Shown here one piece after another: positions 15,194 through 22,602 of a stretch of DNA of 22,634 nucleotides. Source of the DNA: an uncultured Bacteroidales bacterium (lineage in GTDB: Bacteria > Bacteroidota > Bacteroidia > Bacteroidales > UBA932). Within the stretch, counting starts at the first letter, position 1, and the number at the start of each line of letters is the position of its first letter. Location of the stretch: positions 1 to 22,634 of the forward strand of contig CAJUEK010000041.1 in assembly GCA_910585445.1 (NCBI GenBank). Direction: 5' to 3'. The notes beneath the pieces were generated by a model. It was not told where the DNA came from. It worked only from the letters and a program-made list of their open reading frames with translations, and did not search any database. Made by a program: the position numbers and the translations under genes.

Positions 15194-16612
15194 ATGACAA
15201 TGTACGGAAAATTGACGGATATATTGCTGCCGGCTGTGTGCGTGTTCTTGATTGGGGGCTGTGGGGCTCCGGAGCATTTCCGGGGAACTGGCGAGGCGGA
15301 AATCCTTTTCAGCGGTTCGGTCGTGAAGGCTGTCAGGACACGCGCTTCCGATGATGAGCCGGAAAGTGACCTTATAAGTTCGGAAAATGATTACGGGGAT
15401 ATTCATGTCCATATATCCTTGGACGGGAATGAGCCTGAGGGGTATCTGACAGATTGCATTTATGTGACAAGCAAGGGAGGAATGGCAGGTGTGCTGGTCT
15501 CAAAGGATAGCGGGCTGAAACTTGAGTGGGCCGATACGAAGAGTGACCATTGGTTTCATGCATGGACCTGTCCGGATGGCGTGAGCATGGACAGCGGAAG
15601 CATTTCCGGGGGACGTGTGGATTTCAGGCCCAAGGATGAAGACCTTGATGACAAGACCCAGGTTAACCGGAAGAACAATCATGACCTTGAGAAATTGATT
15701 GCGCTTCAGAAAGGCCCTGTGTCTTACCGTAACAACAACAGTTATGTAGGCCTGGATTTCCGGCATCTTGTAAGCAAGATAACCATTACCGGAGTTGAGA
15801 GGACGAAGATGGACAGCGGAACATCATGGCTCGGAGACGTAACAATAAGTTTCCCTGACATGCCCTGCACTGCGGTTTTCGTGACGGGAGTTGGCAATGC
15901 TCCGGACGGTAAGCCTTCTGTGACGGCAGATGACGGAGGGGAGAAGGGACTGAGTTTCAATGCCACTTCGAAAATAAGCGATGACCAGGACAAATATCAT
16001 CCGTTTTATCTTCCGCCGTTCACATTTGAGGAATATGGTGAATTTATTATAGAGGGCTTCGAATGGCATCCTCCTGTTGACGGCGGTGAGGGATGGCTGG
16101 AGCCTTGCGGACCGTATTACGGACATTTGGCGGATCTTCCGCTGGATGAATTGAAAGCCGGGGAGCATCTTGCCCTGAAGCTCCGTGTCAAGGACGGCCA
16201 GGTGTTCGGAGTCAGCACTACCATATTGGGCTGGAATGAGAATCCTGGAGTAACCTCGGGATATTCTCCGAAGCACAAGGGGATTTATAATCCTGACGCG
16301 CTGAGGCGTTTTTATGATTATTGCAAGGCGCTGCAGGAGGGACGCGAGGCCGATATTTCACTTATAGAAGACCTCATTACAATTGAAACTGATGCTGATG
16401 GCAATGAAATCAAGGTTGTGCGCCTTTATAATGACATTGACCTTAAGAGCTATGGCGTATGGTTCGGCTGGCTTGACGTTCCCGGTGACATTGTGTTTGA
16501 CGGCATGGGGCATGAAATAATCTCTTTTCAGGATGACGTGCCGTTTTTTACGACAGGACGGGACAATGTCAGGGACCTGTATATGGACGGTCGTCCTTAT
16601 GAAGAGTATTGA
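15194..16612 (+). CDS. fimbrillin-like lipoprotein with minimal C-terminal beta module
   Basis: 472 residues, lipobox IGGC (Cys23), then VRTR-A (Arg50), the clearest TRA-type maturation motif among the accessory subunits. Residues ~70-350 look fimbrillin-like (DCIYVTSKGGMAG, VGLDFRHLVSKITITGVERT, FYLPPFTFEEYGEFIIEG, GEHLALKLRVKDGQ). The C-terminus repeats the module seen in the three preceding genes: GIYNPDALRRFYDYCKAL (~362), VRLYNDIDL (~410) and VFDGMGHEIISF (~434), but stops before any GLUG turn, about 30 residues later. It may be a short-tip variant or one cut back by rearrangement. Its last 14 bp overlap the start of the HTH-repeat gene. Confidence 0.75.
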   Translation: MTMYGKLTDILLPAVCVFLIGGCGAPEHFRGTGEAEILFSGSVVKAVRTRASDDEPESDLISSENDYGDIHVHISLDGNEPEGYLTDCIYVTSKGGMAGVLVSKDSGLKLEWADTKSDHWFHAWTCPDGVSMDSGSISGGRVDFRPKDEDLDDKTQVNRKNNHDLEKLIALQKGPVSYRNNNSYVGLDFRHLVSKITITGVERTKMDSGTSWLGDVTISFPDMPCTAVFVTGVGNAPDGKPSVTADDGGEKGLSFNATSKISDDQDKYHPFYLPPFTFEEYGEFIIEGFEWHPPVDGGEGWLEPCGPYYGHLADLPLDELKAGEHLALKLRVKDGQVFGVSTTILGWNENPGVTSGYSPKHKGIYNPDALRRFYDYCKALQEGREADISLIEDLITIETDADGNEIKVVRLYNDIDLKSYGVWFGWLDVPGDIVFDGMGHEIISFQDDVPFFTTGRDNVRDLYMDGRPYEEY

Positions 16613-17669
16613 CACGCGCCGTTGCGGACCGAAGCCGGAGACGGTGGCCAAGTATGCGGAGGCTGTCAGCCTGTATGCTTCCACCGGGTTGTCATGCAGG
16701 AGGATATGCCTTATGTGCGGGGTAAGCGAAAGCGGATTCACCGCATATCTGAACAGGCACAGGCGTGACCTGCTCCTTGCGCGCTATGGCCATGAGGCTG
16801 ACCGGCAGGCCGCAAAGGAAATCCGGCTGTGGAAGAGGACTGGTCAGACTCCTCAGGCGCACAAGAAATATATCGGGGCAGTTCAGGCTTGTGACAATGA
16901 GGAGTATATCGGATGCAATGTCTCGCAGATTGCCCGTGAGTTCAATTTGGACGGTCCGGCCCTTGCCAATCAGCTGAGGGCACATTATCCTGAGATTCCC
17001 GTGCGGAGAGAAAAGGAGCGCAGACGTCTATGCATCAATGACAATCAGCAGCGCGGGGCACGGCCGCAAAGTGTGACGGCATATGCGGCTGCTATAGAAA
17101 TGCTCCGTGATGAGGGCTGTACCATACGCCGGGCGGCTGAGGCTTGCGGAGTATCATACAGCGGCTTGAAGCAGCATATGCTGTTCTATCACAGGGAACT
17201 TGCCGAAATGCGGAGGTCATATTCCCGTAAGGCAGCCGATGGCAGACCCCGGAGCAGGAAAAAGACGGCAGGAAATGCCCGCCGTGAATCGGTGTCGGGA
17301 AAGTATGCCCCTGCCGTAAGCCTTGTCAGTGACAGGGGGATGTCTGTTGCTGCAGCCGCCGCTGAGTGCGGCTTGAATCCGGAAAGTTTCCGTTCTTACC
17401 TTCACCGCAACAAACCTGAGCTTGCCCTTTCCTCGGGCATGGCTGTGCGTGCTGACGGGGTGAGGGTTTTGCGCAGGAGCGCTGAAAAGTATGCCGAGGC
17501 GATACGCATATCTGAGACTACGGCTGAGGACCTGAAGTCGATTGCCGCACGTCTTGGCCTGACTTACAATAGCCTAAGCAGTTTCATAAGGCGAAGCAGT
17601 CCCATGTCTGCCGCAAGGCATAAGGAGCATTTATTGTCTGGCCACAACGGCGTGGAAAATGAGGTCTGA
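16599..17669 (+). CDS. protein of five tandem helix-turn-helix-like repeats, candidate fimbrial regulator
   Basis: 356 basic residues from ATG 16599, overlapping the preceding gene by 14 bp; the longer frame from 16533 would run deep into that gene and is rejected. Five repeats of ~42 residues lie at ~19-60, 90-132, 161-202, 235-277 and 296-336. Each fits KYA.AV.L....G.S...AA..CGVS..S...YL.RHR.EL, i.e. helix, helix, turn (CGVS / FNLD / CGVS / CGLN / LGLT), recognition-type helix, with repeats 1, 3 and 4 closest. Arg/Lys-rich linkers join them (GRPRSRKKTAGNARRE). There is no signal peptide, so it acts in the cytoplasm and probably binds repeated DNA. As the last gene of the fimbrial operon it would be made mainly when the operon is ON. 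I do not recognise a named family; transposase-type or Psq/CENP-B-like HTH are the nearest folds. A nucleic-acid-binding role other than gene control is possible. Confidence 0.75.
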   Translation: MKSIDTRRCGPKPETVAKYAEAVSLYASTGLSCRRICLMCGVSESGFTAYLNRHRRDLLLARYGHEADRQAAKEIRLWKRTGQTPQAHKKYIGAVQACDNEEYIGCNVSQIAREFNLDGPALANQLRAHYPEIPVRREKERRRLCINDNQQRGARPQSVTAYAAAIEMLRDEGCTIRRAAEACGVSYSGLKQHMLFYHRELAEMRRSYSRKAADGRPRSRKKTAGNARRESVSGKYAPAVSLVSDRGMSVAAAAAECGLNPESFRSYLHRNKPELALSSGMAVRADGVRVLRRSAEKYAEAIRISETTAEDLKSIAARLGLTYNSLSSFIRRSSPMSAARHKEHLLSGHNGVENEV

Positions 17670-18008
17670 TTCCGTTGCGGTGTTCTTGAGACTGTGGGTG
17701 TGGCCTTTTGGGCAGTAGAGGCAGTCTCCGGGGTTTACGGTCTGGACATTGGCGTCTTGTGCGGTTCCGCAATTGTCTTGGCTGTTTTCTGCCGGTGAAA
17801 TCTCAGTAAGGGTTCCTGTGCCGCTGAGGATGAAGATTACTTCGCAGCTGTCGTCATGCGTATGAAGTCCGATTGAGGCTCCGGGTATCAGTCTTCCTTT
17901 GAATATGCGGTTGGTGCCGTCAAAGAACATGTCGGCGGAAAGCTCTTTTTCGCCTCCCTTGAAATTTTCAAGCACGCTTGTGCCGATTTTGTCAAATTCT
18001 ATTTTCAT
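17631..18008 (-). CDS. small cupin-domain protein
   Basis: 125 residues forming a single cupin_2 barrel. Motif 1 is G43-x5-H49-x-H51-x4-E56 (GASIGLHTHDDSCEVIFILSG) and motif 2 ends PGDCLYCPKGHTHS with His103 or His105, so a metal-binding site is intact. The segment between the motifs is Asn/Gln/Ala-rich (~73-88), longer than in minimal cupins. Single-domain cupins of this kind are metal-dependent isomerases, dioxygenases or sugar/ligand sensors; the substrate cannot be told. It follows the EIIC-like gene after 34 bp on the same strand, probably in one transcript. Its 3' end overlaps the HTH-repeat gene of the opposite strand by 39 bp. Confidence 0.88.
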   Translation of the reverse strand: MKIEFDKIGTSVLENFKGGEKELSADMFFDGTNRIFKGRLIPGASIGLHTHDDSCEVIFILSGTGTLTEISPAENSQDNCGTAQDANVQTVNPGDCLYCPKGHTHSLKNTATESDLIFHAVVARQ

Positions 18009-18042
18009 TGGTATATGTTTTCTTGATTATGTCCGGTGCGGC

Positions 18043-19047
18043 TTATTCCCCGAGCTTCATGTCTCCGGGCTCAATCCATCCAAGACGTTTCATGATGAGG
18101 TGGATGGCAAGGCTGATTATGGCCGGGGCCACGAAATACATGAGAATTATCTTCATTACAAGGTTCCCCGGTGCCGCTCCCTCCGCTGTCATTGAGGCAT
18201 AGGCCGCTATGGGGCCTACAAGTCCGGCTGTACCCATTCCGGCTCCGATGGCATTGTTGGTCATATGCATCCAGACTGTCGATACAGGGCCGAGGATTGC
18301 CGATGCAATGGTCGGGGCAAGCCATATGAGCGGCTTTCTGGCTATGTTCCCGATTTGGAGCATGGAAGTGCCGAGTCCTTGTGAGAGCAGGCCGCTTATG
18401 CCGTTGTCGGAATAGCTGATTACCGCGAAGCCTATCATCTGTGCGCAGCATCCTGCCGTGGCTGCACCCGCTGCAAGCCCGTCAAGGCCGAGCATGACGC
18501 AGATTGCTGCCGAGCTTATAGGAAGAGTAAGTGCGCATCCCACGAGCACAGAGACGGTTATTCCCATCATGACAGGGCTGAGCATGGTGGCGCTGTTGAT
18601 TACGGCTCCAAGGTGCTGCATCATGTCGTTGATCGGGGAGCAGCACCATTTGGCGAAGATCGCACCTGTGACTATCGTGACAAAAGGCGTCACGATTATG
18701 TCAACCGGTGTTTTCTTTGATGCAAGCTGGCCCAGTCCGCTGCTTATTACGACTGCAAGGTAAGCTCCTACGGGCCCTCCGAAGCCGTATCCTATGGCTC
18801 CTGTGACGGCTGAGGAAATGGTCACGAGCTGTGCGCATTTCAACCCTGAGGCGATGGCAAGCCCGATGCATGCTCCCACGAGAGGTGAGGACGCCGACAG
18901 TGAACCGGATATGAATGAGAGGAAGCCCAGTCCTGGGATTTTGGCTATCTGGCCTATGATGAGACCCATTATGAGTGAACAGAAAAGTCCCATGGCCATG
19001 TGCCCGAGGGCATCCACAATATATTTCTTGAAAAGTGTCTTCAGCAT
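18043..19047 (-). CDS. PTS EIIC-like membrane transporter (PTS_EIIC_2 type)
   Basis: 334 residues from ATG 19047 (MLKTLFKKYIVDALGHMAMGLF). An upstream in-frame ATG at 19125 would add 26 residues covering the promoter region and is rejected. About nine hydrophobic segments alternate with Gly-rich loops (GAIGYGFGGPVGAYLAVVISSGLGQ, KTPVDIIVTPFVTIVTGAIFAKW, MLSPVMMGITVSVLVGCALTLPISSAAI, STVWMHMTNNAIGAGMGTAGLVGP), the pattern of the EIIC family with PTS_EIIC_2 signature. Such proteins occur in Bacteroidota without a full sugar PTS, so the transported substrate and energy coupling are unclear. No EIIA or EIIB gene is near. It is the first gene of a two-gene minus-strand unit with the cupin. Confidence 0.85.
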   Translation of the reverse strand: MLKTLFKKYIVDALGHMAMGLFCSLIMGLIIGQIAKIPGLGFLSFISGSLSASSPLVGACIGLAIASGLKCAQLVTISSAVTGAIGYGFGGPVGAYLAVVISSGLGQLASKKTPVDIIVTPFVTIVTGAIFAKWCCSPINDMMQHLGAVINSATMLSPVMMGITVSVLVGCALTLPISSAAICVMLGLDGLAAGAATAGCCAQMIGFAVISYSDNGISGLLSQGLGTSMLQIGNIARKPLIWLAPTIASAILGPVSTVWMHMTNNAIGAGMGTAGLVGPIAAYASMTAEGAAPGNLVMKIILMYFVAPAIISLAIHLIMKRLGWIEPGDMKLGE

Positions 19048-19080
19048 CGCATTTATCTGTTTAGCCTGTGTTACGGCGCG

Positions 19081-19097
19081 CAAAAATAACAAAAATA
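19081..19097 (-). promoter_or_regulatory. tandem -7-like elements upstream of the EIIC gene
   Basis: On the minus strand TATTTTTG occurs twice, at 19097-19090 and 19088-19081, both exact TAnnTTTG matches 9 bp apart. A TTTG (19126-19123) lies 25 nt upstream of the first, longer than the normal spacer. Either box would give a leader of about 25-40 nt for the EIIC/cupin unit. Confidence 0.4.
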
Positions 19098-19111
19098 GCG
19101 TAACGGCCCTG

Positions 19112-19141
19112 TTTGCGTTAATCAAATTATTTGTATTTTTA
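19112..19141 (+). promoter_or_regulatory. candidate promoter for the nucleoside kinase gene
   Basis: TTTG (19112-19115), 18-nt spacer, TATTTTTA (19134-19141), seven of eight in form to TAnnTTTG. It would start transcription near 19149, 34 nt before the kinase ATG, and is divergent from and interleaved with the EIIC promoter elements in the same 135-bp gap (19048-19182). Confidence 0.4.
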
Positions 19142-19182
19142 CAATTTGAAATGAACGGGAGAAAACGAATATTTGACTGGTT

Positions 19183-20847
19183 ATGGTAAAGATTTTCTGC
19201 GTAAACACACAGACGAGCAAGACTTTTCCGGAAGGCACGACTCTGCTTGAGATGCTTCCTGAATTCGGATTCGAAAAGCCTTACCCGATATTGGCGGCTT
19301 TGGTGAACAATGTATGCCAGGGGCTGAAATACAGGGCTTTCAACAGCAGGCAGGTGGAGTTCCTTGACTACAGGTCATATACGGGCCGCAGCGTTTACTG
19401 CCGGTCGCTCTGCTTTCTTTTGTGCAAGGCGGCGAGGGATGTGTTCCCGCAGTGCAAGACAGTGCTCCGCCGTCCTATATCAAAGGGCTATTTCTGCTCT
19501 ATCGACAAAGGGGATTCCACTCCTTTGACTGCAGCTGACCTGGAGCTGATAAAAGAGAGGATGGACGCAATTGTTGCGGCAGATATGCCTTTCAGGCGTC
19601 ATGAGGTGCGTCTGGAAGAGGCCATAGGGCTGTTTTCTTCTCTGGGACACGGTGACAAGGTCAAACTTCTTGAGACTTCGGGAGACGTGTATGTCAACTA
19701 TTATACGCTTGATGACACTCCGGACTATTATTATGATGCCCTGCTTTCGAGCACGGGCTATATGACGGTGTGGAGCCTGAGCATGTACAGGGACGGGCTT
19801 CTGCTTCGTGTGCCGGACAGGCACAAGCCGGAGGAACTGGCTCCTTTCATGGAACAGTCCAAGACTTTCGAGGTGTTCTCGGAGAATCTGAAATGGAACA
19901 AGATTATGGGCCTGGACAATGTCGGGGACGTGAATCTTGCCTGCCGGAGAGGTGAGGCCGGAGACCTCATAAAGATAGCGGAGGCCCTGCAGGAGAAGAA
20001 GGTTGTGCAGATAGCCGAGGAAATCGAGCGCCGTGTGAATCTTGACGAGCCTGTGCGCCTTGTCCTTATAACCGGGCCGAGCAGCAGCGGAAAGTCAACC
20101 TTCTGCAAGCGTCTGAGCATACAGCTTAAGGCCTGCGGACTGCATCCTGTATCATTCTCTACTGACGACTATTTTGTAAACAGGCTCGACACGCCGCTTC
20201 TTCCTGACGGGTCGTATGATTTTGACAATTTCGATACTGTTGACCATGATTATCTCCAGTCTGATGTAATGAAGCTTCTTGCAGGCGAGACTGTTGAGGT
20301 TCCGGAATACAACTTCGTGACAGGAATGAGGGAGTTTAACGGAAAGAAACTCAAATTGGAGCCGGGCACTGTCCTGCTTATAGAGGGAATACATGCCCTC
20401 AACCCGATGCTGACAGACAAGGTGCCGGAGTCTTCGAAGTTTAGGATTTTCATAAATACCATCACCAGCATATCTCTGGATGACCATAACTGCATACCTA
20501 CGAGCGACAACCGTCTGCTGCGCCGTATCTTGCGCGATTTCAACAAGGGCGCATTCACTGCACGGGAATCAATAGCCAACTGGCCGAATGTGCGCCGTGC
20601 GGAGGTGAAGTGGATTTATCCTTTCCAGGAGAATGCTGATGTGCTTTTCAATTCTTCATATATAGTGGAGTTCGCTGTGATAAGGCCGTATGCGGAGCGC
20701 ATCCTGATGACGGTTCCGAAGAATTGTCCGGAATACGGGGAGGTGCACAGGCTCATGAAGTTCCTCAGCTATTTCACTCCTGTGTCGGACAAGGATGTGC
20801 CTGCCACTTCGCTTATCAGGAGCTTCATCGGCGGCAGCAGTTTCTGA
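19183..20847 (+). CDS. nucleoside (uridine kinase-like) kinase with N-terminal TGS/tRNA-synthetase-like domains
   Basis: 554 residues. Residues ~1-65 resemble a TGS domain (MVKIFCVNTQTSKTFPEGTT), ~70-230 the second additional domain of threonyl-tRNA synthetase, and ~285-490 a phosphoribulokinase/uridine kinase domain. The Walker A loop is GPSSSGKST (298-306), followed by STDDYF (Asp328-Asp329) as substrate-site residues and a Walker B-like VLLIEGIHALNP. Family members phosphorylate nucleosides with ATP or GTP; the natural substrate of this fused class is not settled. Length and domain order match the usual Bacteroidota protein, so it looks like a conserved chromosomal gene rather than part of the fimbrial locus. 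It is followed after 24 bp by the beta-lactamase fusion gene, probably co-transcribed. Confidence 0.9.
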   Translation: MVKIFCVNTQTSKTFPEGTTLLEMLPEFGFEKPYPILAALVNNVCQGLKYRAFNSRQVEFLDYRSYTGRSVYCRSLCFLLCKAARDVFPQCKTVLRRPISKGYFCSIDKGDSTPLTAADLELIKERMDAIVAADMPFRRHEVRLEEAIGLFSSLGHGDKVKLLETSGDVYVNYYTLDDTPDYYYDALLSSTGYMTVWSLSMYRDGLLLRVPDRHKPEELAPFMEQSKTFEVFSENLKWNKIMGLDNVGDVNLACRRGEAGDLIKIAEALQEKKVVQIAEEIERRVNLDEPVRLVLITGPSSSGKSTFCKRLSIQLKACGLHPVSFSTDDYFVNRLDTPLLPDGSYDFDNFDTVDHDYLQSDVMKLLAGETVEVPEYNFVTGMREFNGKKLKLEPGTVLLIEGIHALNPMLTDKVPESSKFRIFINTITSISLDDHNCIPTSDNRLLRRILRDFNKGAFTARESIANWPNVRRAEVKWIYPFQENADVLFNSSYIVEFAVIRPYAERILMTVPKNCPEYGEVHRLMKFLSYFTPVSDKDVPATSLIRSFIGGSSF

Positions 20848-20871
20848 TGTGCCGTGTCAATTTTTGGACTG

Positions 20872-22422
20872 ATGTATTATAAATCAATCATAACCGCAGC
20901 AGTGTGCATTATGGCAGCTGCTGCTTTTTCTTCTTGCGGAGGCAGGGACGGGTTTGTTTTCAGGGATGCTGACCTTGTGTTCTGTGTGTCGGAGTCCTGT
21001 GCCGGACGGATTGGGGCTGAGCATTGCGGAGGGATGTCGTCTGCCGTGGCTGCTGCGACAGCATGGGATGATTCTCTGAAATTCGACCATGTGGCCATGA
21101 TAGTTCTCAGGGACGGAGAGCCTTATGTCCTGGAGGCCACTTCTTCCAAAGGCGTTGCCCTGACTCCTTGGGAGGAATTCCGTCATCTGGCTTGCGACAT
21201 GGATGACGAGGGCGGAAAAGGGCTTGTTGTGATGCGTGTGAACCGGGATTTTCCTGTAAAGGAAGCCGTTGAGCGTGCATATGAGCGTCTCGGACAGGAG
21301 TATGACTGGCATTTCCTGCCTGACAACGGGAAATTGTATTGCTCTGAATTGATTTATGAATGCTATAGGGAGGCTGACGGAAGTCCACTTTTTCCTGCGG
21401 CACCGATGAATTTCCGTGATTCGGAAGGGCGTATGCCTGCTTTCTGGACGGAACTTTTTGATAAATTGGGAGAGCCTGTTCCTGAGGGAGTGCCTGGCAC
21501 GAATCCCAATGCCATGTCAAAGGCACCGTTTCTTACACAGGTGCACAGGTGTTTTTCTGATGTAGCGATAAAATGTGATGCCGGGGTTACAGGGGCGGAG
21601 GAACTTGAAAATGAAGTCCGCCGCATAGCTGAATCGGCAAGGGCGAAAGTAGGCGTGTGCGTCAGGCTTGACGGCAGAAGGCTTCTGGAACTGAATGACT
21701 CTGAACGGTATCCCATGTGCAGCGTATTCAAACTGCATCAGGCCATAGCTGTGCTTGATTCTATGGAGCGGACGGGGATTTCCCTTGACTCAATGGTGCA
21801 TGTGAGTGCCGGAGAGATGCAGAAGAACACGTGGAGCCCTCTCCGTGACAGGTTTCCGGACCGGGATGTCGTCATTTCCTTGCGTGAGCTGATTGAATAT
21901 TCCGTGGTGCGCAGTGACAACAATGCGTGTGACATTCTCTTTTCCCGTTTCGGTGGTCCCGGGGCCGTTGATTCTTTCATGCGCAGGATTGGACTTGAGC
22001 ATTTCCGTATCTGTGCGACTGAGGACCTGATGCACAAGGACCTTGGAGTGTGCTATGACAATTGGACATATCCTTCTGAGGCTGTGCTGCTCCTGGAGAA
22101 ACTGTGTGAGGGGACTGTTCTTTCAGAGGATAGCCGGAAATTCCTGTGCGGGCTGCTTGTTTCCTGCAATACGGGTTTGGACAGGCTGTATGCTCCGCTT
22201 GAGGGGATGGGGGCTGTGCTCGGACATAAGACCGGTACTGGCGACCTCAATTCCGAGGGGCAGATAATCGGTCTTAATGATGTGGGCTATGTGTATCTTC
22301 CGGACGGGAGACGTTATATGATTGCCGTATTCATAAAGGATTCGGAGGAAACTCCCGCTAACACGGCCGCCCTCATAGCCGGAATCTCCCGTGCGGTCTA
22401 TGAATTTGTCTCATGCAGGTAG
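20872..22422 (+). CDS. lipoprotein fusing a YiiX-like (NlpC/P60-type) cysteine hydrolase to a class A beta-lactamase
   Basis: 516 residues from ATG 20872 (an in-frame GTG at 20854 would spoil the signal). Lipobox FSSC gives lipid Cys22, so it is anchored in the envelope. Residues ~25-200 match the YiiX/YebB-like permuted NlpC/P60 fold: DADLVF, FDHVAMIV (His73), YVLEAT (Glu88), YCSELIYECY (Cys157). After a linker (~200-245), residues ~246-516 form a complete class A beta-lactamase: S284-VFK-K287, S348-DN, E384-DLMH-H388 (Glu166 with His at 170, as in the PER/CfxA-like subclass A2) and HK453-TGTG. All catalytic residues of both domains are present. The beta-lactamase part has no signal of its own. 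It may degrade beta-lactams, sense or edit cell-wall peptides, or both; the fusion is unusual. No resistance phenotype can be concluded. Confidence 0.88.
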   Translation: MYYKSIITAAVCIMAAAAFSSCGGRDGFVFRDADLVFCVSESCAGRIGAEHCGGMSSAVAAATAWDDSLKFDHVAMIVLRDGEPYVLEATSSKGVALTPWEEFRHLACDMDDEGGKGLVVMRVNRDFPVKEAVERAYERLGQEYDWHFLPDNGKLYCSELIYECYREADGSPLFPAAPMNFRDSEGRMPAFWTELFDKLGEPVPEGVPGTNPNAMSKAPFLTQVHRCFSDVAIKCDAGVTGAEELENEVRRIAESARAKVGVCVRLDGRRLLELNDSERYPMCSVFKLHQAIAVLDSMERTGISLDSMVHVSAGEMQKNTWSPLRDRFPDRDVVISLRELIEYSVVRSDNNACDILFSRFGGPGAVDSFMRRIGLEHFRICATEDLMHKDLGVCYDNWTYPSEAVLLLEKLCEGTVLSEDSRKFLCGLLVSCNTGLDRLYAPLEGMGAVLGHKTGTGDLNSEGQIIGLNDVGYVYLPDGRRYMIAVFIKDSEETPANTAALIAGISRAVYEFVSCR

Positions 22423-22431
22423 TCTCCGCAC

Positions 22432-22602
22432 TTATCTCAGGCCAAGCCATGCACTAAGCCTTTTCCCGAGAATCTTGTCTGATATGATTATTGCCGCAAG
22501 GCTTGCAGACAGCAGCACGAACGAGTTTAGGGGAAATGGAATTATGCCATAGATGGGGATTTGCCTTAGTATTTTTATCCTTAGTATATGACAATTTTTA
22601 GA
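22432..22602 (-). pseudogene. 3' remnant of a membrane-protein gene
   Basis: On the minus strand a 56-codon open frame ends at TAA (22434-22432). It has no ATG and is closed upstream by an in-frame TAA (22605-22603). Its last ~42 residues (IPIYGIIPFPLNSFVLL, then IIISDKILGKR and WLGLR) look like the final transmembrane helix and basic tail of a multi-span protein; acyltransferase-3 family enzymes end like this, which is only a guess. GC content falls sharply right of ~22555, so the gene seems cut there. A frameshifted gene running out of the window is the alternative. A 9-bp direct repeat CCTTAGTAT (22564-22572, 22579-22587) lies at the break. Confidence 0.35.

Noticed and set aside
16533..16598. 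Longer start for the HTH-repeat gene
   Set aside because: Would overlap 80 bp of the previous gene and add residues without repeat pattern; ATG 16599 gives a normal short overlap.
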